A DNA stretch of 64,000 bases, taken from the NCBI GenBank assembly GCA_029555965.1, contig JAKQHY010000109.1:1-64000 (forward strand), written 5' to 3'. A model generated the notes under the pieces. That model was given only the letters and a program-made list of their open reading frames with translations. It ran no database searches and was not told where the DNA came from. The translations under genes and the position numbers were made by a program. How positions within the stretch are numbered: the stretch's first letter is position 1; each line of letters begins with the position of its first letter. The DNA comes from Chloroflexota bacterium (GTDB lineage Bacteria > Chloroflexota > Anaerolineae > B4-G1 > SLSP01). Below are positions 59,405-64,000 of this stretch, in pieces.

Positions 59405-60013
59405 TCAAGGTGTACAAAACGTGTGTCCATGTTGTGCATCCCCTACGCGCGCGCTCAGGCTCTTATACCGATCGGTGAGCCACTGTGCAAAGCCGGCATC
59501 CTCCGGCAAAATATCCGCCGGTGAGCTTGTCCCAAAGACGTGCGACAGACTGTCCAGCGTCGCATTGACCGCATTGCGCCACAAAGGCCATTCGACCTCA
59601 AAGTCTCGATAATAGGTGCCGACGAATCCGGCGACCCACTCGTAATAATCCGTGGATTCATTGCCACGGGTGCTGTAATGCGACAGGGCAATGCGCCCAT
59701 CGGCTGTCCGTTCTATCGAAGGCTTGCGAAATTCGCTGAACGGAAAGCTGCCAAGTTGTTTTTGTTCGCCGGCGGCGTACTCGTCAAGCGTGTTTGCCAA
59801 CTCGTAGCACAGCAGTTTGAGCGGCCACGTAATCAGTTCATTCCCCAGCCACAGAACCTCGTCAATGCGATACATGATCCCGGCTTCGCAGGCCAGGATT
59901 TCATCCTGACTGAATTTGATCGGCCACGAAATAGGCGACGGATAAGGCGGAATAAAGAGCCATAGATCGGTCAGCTCGGGCCGCAGATAAAGGTCAATGT
60001 GAAATGTGTGCAT
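59405..60013 (-). CDS. Hypothetical protein
   Basis: The 202-aa soluble protein starts at ATG 60013 with AAGGAAAT. It is rich in Trp and Tyr (LWLFIPPYPSPISWPIKF, DYYEWVAGFVGTYYRDFEVE). No family is recognised. The size and aromatic content resemble immunity or SUFU-like proteins, but no motif is decisive. Confidence 0.65.
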   Translation of the reverse strand: MHTFHIDLYLRPELTDLWLFIPPYPSPISWPIKFSQDEILACEAGIMYRIDEVLWLGNELITWPLKLLCYELANTLDEYAAGEQKQLGSFPFSEFRKPSIERTADGRIALSHYSTRGNESTDYYEWVAGFVGTYYRDFEVEWPLWRNAVNATLDSLSHVFGTSSPADILPEDAGFAQWLTDRYKSLSARVGDAQHGHTFCTP

Positions 60014-60048
60014 ATAGATTTCCTTCTCACACTGTCACAAGTCTTGCA

Positions 60049-60690
60049 TCACCCGTTCTCCGGCAATGGCCGATAAAGCGTCCGCCCCTCCAGGCTCGAC
60101 CACAGCAGCGCTTCGCTGTTGAAGCGCCGGTAGCCGTCTTCGTCGGCGACGATCTCGTACAGCCCGCGCTCCATGTCGTCGGCGAGACGGGCGAACCATT
60201 CTTTCAGGCTGTGCGCCACGAGATAGCGTGCCGTGTCGTCGTGCAAAAAGAGGATGACTTGCCCCACCGTTCCCGCATGGTTGGGGTCGAGGTCCACGCA
60301 AAAGAAATGCCCGTTGCCGCTGGCGACGACGGGAAGCCAACGCGGATTCCACCACAAGCCCTTGATGGCCGGCGTCTCGTCGTTCGTGTTGTCGTCAAAA
60401 GCTCCCTCCGCCGCCAGGTCGCGCATCGTCTGCGCCTCCTGGACGATGAACTTGAGTTCCAGCAAGCGCCAGCCGCCGATCAAGCCCTCCGAATTCCACT
60501 TTTCTCCGTTGGCGAGCCGCAGGTATTCGCGCAGGTCGGCGGGGAAAGCCAGGCCCAGCGCATTTTCGGCGGCAGCGATGTCGGCCTCGCTCGCGCCGGG
60601 GTTGAAGGCGATGTCTAATGAACAGACGGCAGCCCAGCGCCTGAAACGGGCAATTAGGTCCTCCATCGTTGGCATATCAATACCAGCCAT
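60049..60690 (-). CDS. SMI1/KNR4 (SUKH) superfamily protein
   Basis: About 213 aa from ATG 60690, which overlaps the end of the upstream gene by 14 bp; ATG 60675 is the alternative. The diagnostic block GASEADIAAAENALGLAFPADLREYLRLANG is present, followed by GGWRLLELKFI, LWWNPRWLPVVASGNGHFFC and VDLDP. SUKH proteins are the commonest immunity proteins against secreted nuclease toxins, though some are housekeeping regulators. The overlap indicates coupled translation with the LRR-BRCT gene. Confidence 0.88.
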   Translation of the reverse strand: MAGIDMPTMEDLIARFRRWAAVCSLDIAFNPGASEADIAAAENALGLAFPADLREYLRLANGEKWNSEGLIGGWRLLELKFIVQEAQTMRDLAAEGAFDDNTNDETPAIKGLWWNPRWLPVVASGNGHFFCVDLDPNHAGTVGQVILFLHDDTARYLVAHSLKEWFARLADDMERGLYEIVADEDGYRRFNSEALLWSSLEGRTLYRPLPENG

Positions 60691-61684
60691 CAATAATCCA
60701 CCCCCGCAGCTCATCATCGTCCACGATCTCGACCGCTGCGCCCTGTTCCGCCAGCGCCGCGATCGCGGCGACCTGGGGAGAAGGTGTGTCGGCTTCGTAA
60801 GCAGCGTACTCTTCTTCGCCCAGCACGGCATAGGTCAGCGCCGGAGAGACGGTTTCGACCACCGCGCCGCCCAGCCGGGTGATGATGTGCCGCGCTTTTT
60901 TCAGGTTCAGATAGCGGAATTCACCGAGAAAGAGGAACTGCTGCCCGGCCAAAGGCCCTTGCCCGTCGCGCAGGCGCAGCGCGTAGGCCGAACTGCCATT
61001 GCCGATCCCGTCGAAATCCAGCCGGTGGGTACCGTAACGCTGGCTGGAAGCGGCCAAAGTGTCCAGTCGGGGCAGGTCGCCCTGGAGCTTGAGCAACCAG
61101 CCGCCACAGACGTGGACCACCACATCAGTCAGGTCGGGGCAGCCGTCAAAGGCGATGATCTCGGGATAGATTTCCATGTTGTCCTCGTCCCCGTAGTAAA
61201 CGAATTTCTGCAATGCCGCGCCGGGGCCGAACGCGAGCCGGCTGAGATGACTCTCGTCTGGGTTGCCCCAGTTGACCTCGCTCAGGTGGAGGGTTGTCAC
61301 CCGCGATGCCGGGCTGTCCGGCCACCCCAGGTGCAAGGGATCCGGTGTGTAGAGCCAGCAATTCTCCAGTGTCACCTTTTGCAGCGTTGGGTGGAGCAAC
61401 ACGCTGGCATCGAGGCGGCAGCGGCCCACGCTCAGGGTCTCCAGATGTGGGCAGACGGCGGCAAAATCCAAGTCGCGCAGGTCGTGTTTGAAGGGGTGTT
61501 GGGGAAAGGCCAGCGACATCTCCAGTGTGTCCAGAGCTGCGCCGTGTTCGCGCAAGGTGGCGGTGAGGACTTCCAGCCCGGAATGATCGTATTCTTGAGC
61601 GATGAGGTGGATCGAGCCTGGAGGCTGATCCGTCAGTCGTTCCAGTTTGTTGGGTTCACTGCTGCGCACGACAAGTTTTTCCAT
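60677..61684 (-). CDS. Leucine-rich-repeat-like protein with C-terminal BRCT domain
   Basis: The 335-aa protein starts at ATG 61684 with AGGAGGT. The N-terminal 230 residues carry irregular leucine-rich units (LETLSVGRCRLDASVLLHP, LQKVTLENCWLYT, VTTLHLSEVNW, LTDVVVHVCGGWLLKL). Residues 245-335 read as a BRCT fold: LAGQQFLFLGEFRY, KKARHIITRLGGAVVETVSP, LTYAVLGEE and a final helix-strand AVEIVDDDEL. BRCT in bacteria is mostly in NAD-dependent ligase; a stand-alone LRR-BRCT is unusual. It may bind a toxin or a phospho-protein. Confidence 0.8.
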   Translation of the reverse strand: MEKLVVRSSEPNKLERLTDQPPGSIHLIAQEYDHSGLEVLTATLREHGAALDTLEMSLAFPQHPFKHDLRDLDFAAVCPHLETLSVGRCRLDASVLLHPTLQKVTLENCWLYTPDPLHLGWPDSPASRVTTLHLSEVNWGNPDESHLSRLAFGPGAALQKFVYYGDEDNMEIYPEIIAFDGCPDLTDVVVHVCGGWLLKLQGDLPRLDTLAASSQRYGTHRLDFDGIGNGSSAYALRLRDGQGPLAGQQFLFLGEFRYLNLKKARHIITRLGGAVVETVSPALTYAVLGEEEYAAYEADTPSPQVAAIAALAEQGAAVEIVDDDELRGWIIDGWY

Positions 61685-61761
61685 GGGTTGACCTCCTGAA
61701 AATAAAAATTGGGGACTGGGGCGCGGCTCACCCGGTTTGAACCATCCCCAGCATTTTCTCA

Positions 61762-62175
61762 TTAGCCCAGCGCAAGGACCAAAGCCGTCAGGAACAACAG
61801 ACCCATCAGCAGAAATCCAATCCCGCTCCTGTACAACTGGCCGGCCGAAATCACCTTGAATGGATCGTCTGGTGAGACCAGCAGAACGACCTCTCTTCCC
61901 AGCCAGGCTTCGGCCATCTTTTTCGTGGGCGCTCGGATGCCGGTGCGGACGCTATGCGCCATGCCACCGGCGTCGCGACAGGAAGCGACCAGCTCCCAGC
62001 TCGTTCCCAGCCGCGACGCCCAGTGCAGATAGGGTGCGTGTCCGACCACGGTCCGGCCCAGGCGCAGCGCTTTTCTCTTGAAGCGCAGGTCCCGCAACAG
62101 CAGCCAGCCACCGAGGAGAGAGGGCGCTGCCACGAACGGCAGCATGATCAAAATGAGAGCCTGTCTAGCGTGCAT
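61762..62175 (-). CDS. DUF3592-like membrane protein
   Basis: The 137-aa protein starts at ATG 62175 (AGGAG at 6 nt). Two membrane helices (about 6-26 and 115-137) enclose a soluble beta domain (GRTVVGHAPYLHW, REVVLLVSPDDPFKVI), the DUF3592 layout. Proteins of this type often occur in immunity-gene islands, but a general function is unknown. Confidence 0.75.
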   Translation of the reverse strand: MHARQALILIMLPFVAAPSLLGGWLLLRDLRFKRKALRLGRTVVGHAPYLHWASRLGTSWELVASCRDAGGMAHSVRTGIRAPTKKMAEAWLGREVVLLVSPDDPFKVISAGQLYRSGIGFLLMGLLFLTALVLALG

Positions 62176-62337
62176 CACCAACTCCTGCCTATTCTATCCC
62201 GATTCAGGCCAACCTCTGCCGTGAATTATCCGGCATGGTCATCGGATTGTTCCTCTCGTTTTACCCCGATCGCGAAACCCGCCCGGCAGAAACTGCTGCC
62301 GGCAAGATTTGACTCTTTTGAGGTCAGGGCGACAAGA

Positions 62338-62577
62338 CTAAGATGCCGTATCCACCAGCCTGGCCCCGCAATGGGGACAATAATGAATGACAATTCCGCC
62401 GCCGCCCGCCGCTTTTGCGAGGGCGATCACCCACTGCCGGGAGCGGGGCCACCACTCGTAGCGGAGGTCGTAGACGCAGGTTGTGGTGTGCGCGGCGAAC
62501 AGGTCGCAGCAGGGCCGAAAATCTTGTGGCACGTAAGCCGTGCCTTCCAGACAAGGGGTTCCATTGGGATGACGCAT
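62338..62577 (-). CDS. Small Cys-rich protein (zinc-ribbon-like)
   Basis: The 79-aa protein has a CC pair near residue 23, a further Cys, and CPHCGARL near the end, giving a likely Cys4 zinc site. It resembles DUF6980-type small proteins, judged by the Cys pattern only. The GAGG site upstream is weak. Confidence 0.6.
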   Translation of the reverse strand: MRHPNGTPCLEGTAYVPQDFRPCCDLFAAHTTTCVYDLRYEWWPRSRQWVIALAKAAGGGGIVIHYCPHCGARLVDTAS

Positions 62578-62606
62578 TATCAGGCCTCATTTGTTCAAGC
62601 GTGATT

Positions 62607-63164
62607 TTAAGGAAACTGGATTTCCATCGGTTCGGCCCGGCTGAGCTGCTGCCATGCCATCAGTTGGGTGATATTGCGCACGTGCTGCTCCTTTTTTCTG
62701 GGTAGAATGGGCGTGCGCCCCCAGCCCACCTCGCACTGCACCGTGACCGCGCCTTGCCGGGTCACGACCGGGTTGCGCTCGCGGGGCAGGCTGTAGTGAT
62801 CGCCCAGGCGCGGCGGGGTGAGGCTGACCTCAAGTTCCACCTGCTCGCCCGGCGGCAAGGGGCGGGTGAGGGGGATTTCGATGAAAAGGTACTCCATGTT
62901 GGGATCGGGCGGGTTGACGCCATAGAGAATCAGCAGGTCGCCGTCTTGATCCAACACGTAGGGCATGCGCTCGCTGTCAAAGATGTGCAGGGTATCCACC
63001 GAGACGTTCTCGACGGTGACGCGCGCCACGATTGCGCCGTCGTCGCCGGTCGCGGGCGTGCAACTCACCCGCAACGGCTCGATGGGTGCAGTCTCCGTAG
63101 GAGTACCGCATCCCACCAAAACCAGCAATCCCAAGAGTAACCACAGGATTTTTGTCAATTCCAA
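62607..63164 (-). CDS. Predicted lipoprotein
   Basis: About 185 aa with a hydrophobic signal (ILWLLLGLLVLVGCGT) and a lipobox LVGC near residue 19, so the mature protein starts at Cys and is membrane-anchored. The rest is a beta-rich domain (VARVTVENVSVDTLHIFDSE, VELEVSLTPPRLGD). Its start is a TTG overlapping the upstream gene by 10 bp (63164; 63158 is an alternative). The family is unknown. Confidence 0.7.
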   Translation of the reverse strand: MELTKILWLLLGLLVLVGCGTPTETAPIEPLRVSCTPATGDDGAIVARVTVENVSVDTLHIFDSERMPYVLDQDGDLLILYGVNPPDPNMEYLFIEIPLTRPLPPGEQVELEVSLTPPRLGDHYSLPRERNPVVTRQGAVTVQCEVGWGRTPILPRKKEQHVRNITQLMAWQQLSRAEPMEIQFP

Positions 63165-63430
63165 AACCCAAAATATCCCATCAAGAAAACCACCAGCCCG
63201 ACGATCAACCCGCTATATCGGGCGATCCGCGACGCCTGGCGCAACGGCGCGTGCCACTCACACTCAAGTTTAATATAGCCCACGTAATGTACCAGCACGG
63301 TGAAGATCAAGCTGAGCGGCAGCACGATGGCCGGCCCACTCCAATCCTCCGGGTGGCGTAACAGATAAGCCAGACTGATGCCGGCCATGCCTGGCCCCAG
63401 GGAGTAGGGGATCGCCAACAAGTCTTCCAT
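63155..63430 (-). CDS. Small membrane protein
   Basis: The 91-aa protein has two or three hydrophobic segments (about 12-22, 33-52 and 73-89) and ends GYFGFWN. No family is recognised. It overlaps the lipoprotein gene, so the two are likely co-translated. Confidence 0.6.
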   Translation of the reverse strand: MEDLLAIPYSLGPGMAGISLAYLLRHPEDWSGPAIVLPLSLIFTVLVHYVGYIKLECEWHAPLRQASRIARYSGLIVGLVVFLMGYFGFWN

Positions 63431-63445
63431 GTCAAATTTGCGACC

Positions 63446-64000
63446 TCAACCGCAGTTCCAATTGTACAAAACCCGTGAGAAATCGCGTTTCAGCCAATCC
63501 ACCGGCGAAATGAAAAAGTTGGCGAGGCCGCCGTCGCCCCAGGTGAGGTGCTCGCCGCAGGAGATTTGCAGCAGCAGAACTTGTTGGGGGTTATCGGCAT
63601 CAATGGGGCAGTCTTGCGTGCTGCCGGGGTAACCGCCCAGCTTGCATCGCCGCATTTTGAAGAACGCCATCTGCTCCTCAAACGTCATCCCGGCGTCCAG
63701 CGTGTAAAAGGGCTGTCCGATGTGCTGCTCAAAGCGGTAATCTTCATTGGATACCGGAGCGTAGTCCATCCGAAAACGCAGTCCCAGCGGTCGCTCGACC
63801 GGCGGGTATGCGAAAAGGGGTAAAAAGTCAAAATCGCTGGTCAGCGCGGCGTCATCGTGGGTCACATCCTCGAAATACAGCACTCTGAACCGCTCCTGCC
63901 GCGTGTTGTCGGCGGTCAGGCTGTACACATAATTGGCATAGATGTAAAACGCCAGGATTCCCCCGGTCGGAAAGCCCGCCAGGGGGGGCGTTTCGGCAAA
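63446..64000 (-). CDS. DUF1963/YwqG-like protein (N-terminus off window)
   Basis: The frame is open to the right edge without a start, giving at least 184 residues (the window begins at codon FAETPPLAGFPTGG). The sequence LAFYIYANYVYSL, ENPYRFEQHIGQPFYTL-like stretches, KLGGYPGSTQDCP, LLLQISCGEHLTWGDGGLANFFI fits the DUF1963 family. The KxGGYP and GDGGxxxFFI motifs are diagnostic. DUF1963 proteins occur as immunity components and as general small proteins. It is the first visible gene of the array. Confidence 0.82.
   Translation of the reverse strand, partial: FAETPPLAGFPTGGILAFYIYANYVYSLTADNTRQERFRVLYFEDVTHDDAALTSDFDFLPLFAYPPVERPLGLRFRMDYAPVSNEDYRFEQHIGQPFYTLDAGMTFEEQMAFFKMRRCKLGGYPGSTQDCPIDADNPQQVLLLQISCGEHLTWGDGGLANFFISPVDWLKRDFSRVLYNWNCG

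Overview
The window most resembles a chromosomal segment of a Chloroflexota bacterium (Anaerolineae-like). This is inferred from gene style: very large secreted beta-repeat proteins ending in a YLPLV(L/M)R tail, roadblock/V4R/KaiC-type signalling genes next to GAF kinases, a Rho lacking its N-terminal subdomain, and many palindromic and heptameric intergenic repeats. No rRNA or tRNA gene is visible, so the placement is not proven. GC is high and coding density is normal. Several long antisense reading frames are shadows of real genes.

Layout. 1-4152 (-): one giant membrane protein joining a YfhO-like glycosyltransferase-type module to a polysaccharide flippase. 4250-12152: a signalling island, with a leftward operon (roadblock/LC7, V4R, REC plus degenerate GGDEF) divergent from a rightward set (REC-GAF-GAF kinase, CheY-like regulator, GAF-GAF kinase-REC). 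12207-18492 (-): secA followed by a winged-helix protein, a KaiC-like ATPase, two small membrane proteins and adenosine deaminase. 19138-21505 (+): a small membrane-anchored repeat protein and a Ser/Thr kinase fused to a formylglycine-generating-enzyme-like domain. 21599-22719 (-): infC-rpmI-rplT, with an AUC start for infC. 23167-30477: a sugar and uronate metabolism region (aldo/keto reductase, Gfo/Idh/MocA oxidoreductase, TIM-barrel isomerase, oligogalacturonate lyase, SDR, secreted glycosidase). 31170-45624: a 2187-aa secreted protein, a thioredoxin-VKOR fusion, a flavin split-barrel protein and an 1817-aa protein with 18 repeats. 45883-51093 (+): a corrinoid methyltransferase cluster (reductive activator, methyl-THF methyltransferase, corrinoid protein, UroD-family methyltransferase), most like a vanillate-type O-demethylase. 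51160-55715: phosphatase, short Rho, prolyl oligopeptidase, flavodoxin. 56138-64000 (-): a row of small, mostly unrecognised genes with a SUKH (SMI1/KNR4) protein, an LRR-BRCT protein, a phosphotransferase and a DUF1963-like protein, resembling an immunity-gene array.

The most unusual observations are: (i) two families of roughly 180-bp nested palindromic elements (A and B), where two A copies show terminal inverted repeats, 9-10-bp target duplications and a compensatory stem change, and one A copy sits inside the end of a B copy; (ii) the YfhO-flippase fusion, which carries heptameric repeats in frame; (iii) the shared C-terminal YLPLV(L/M)R tail on all three large secreted proteins; (iv) a non-canonical conserved H-box in both histidine kinases; (v) the putative polyimmunity array at the right edge.
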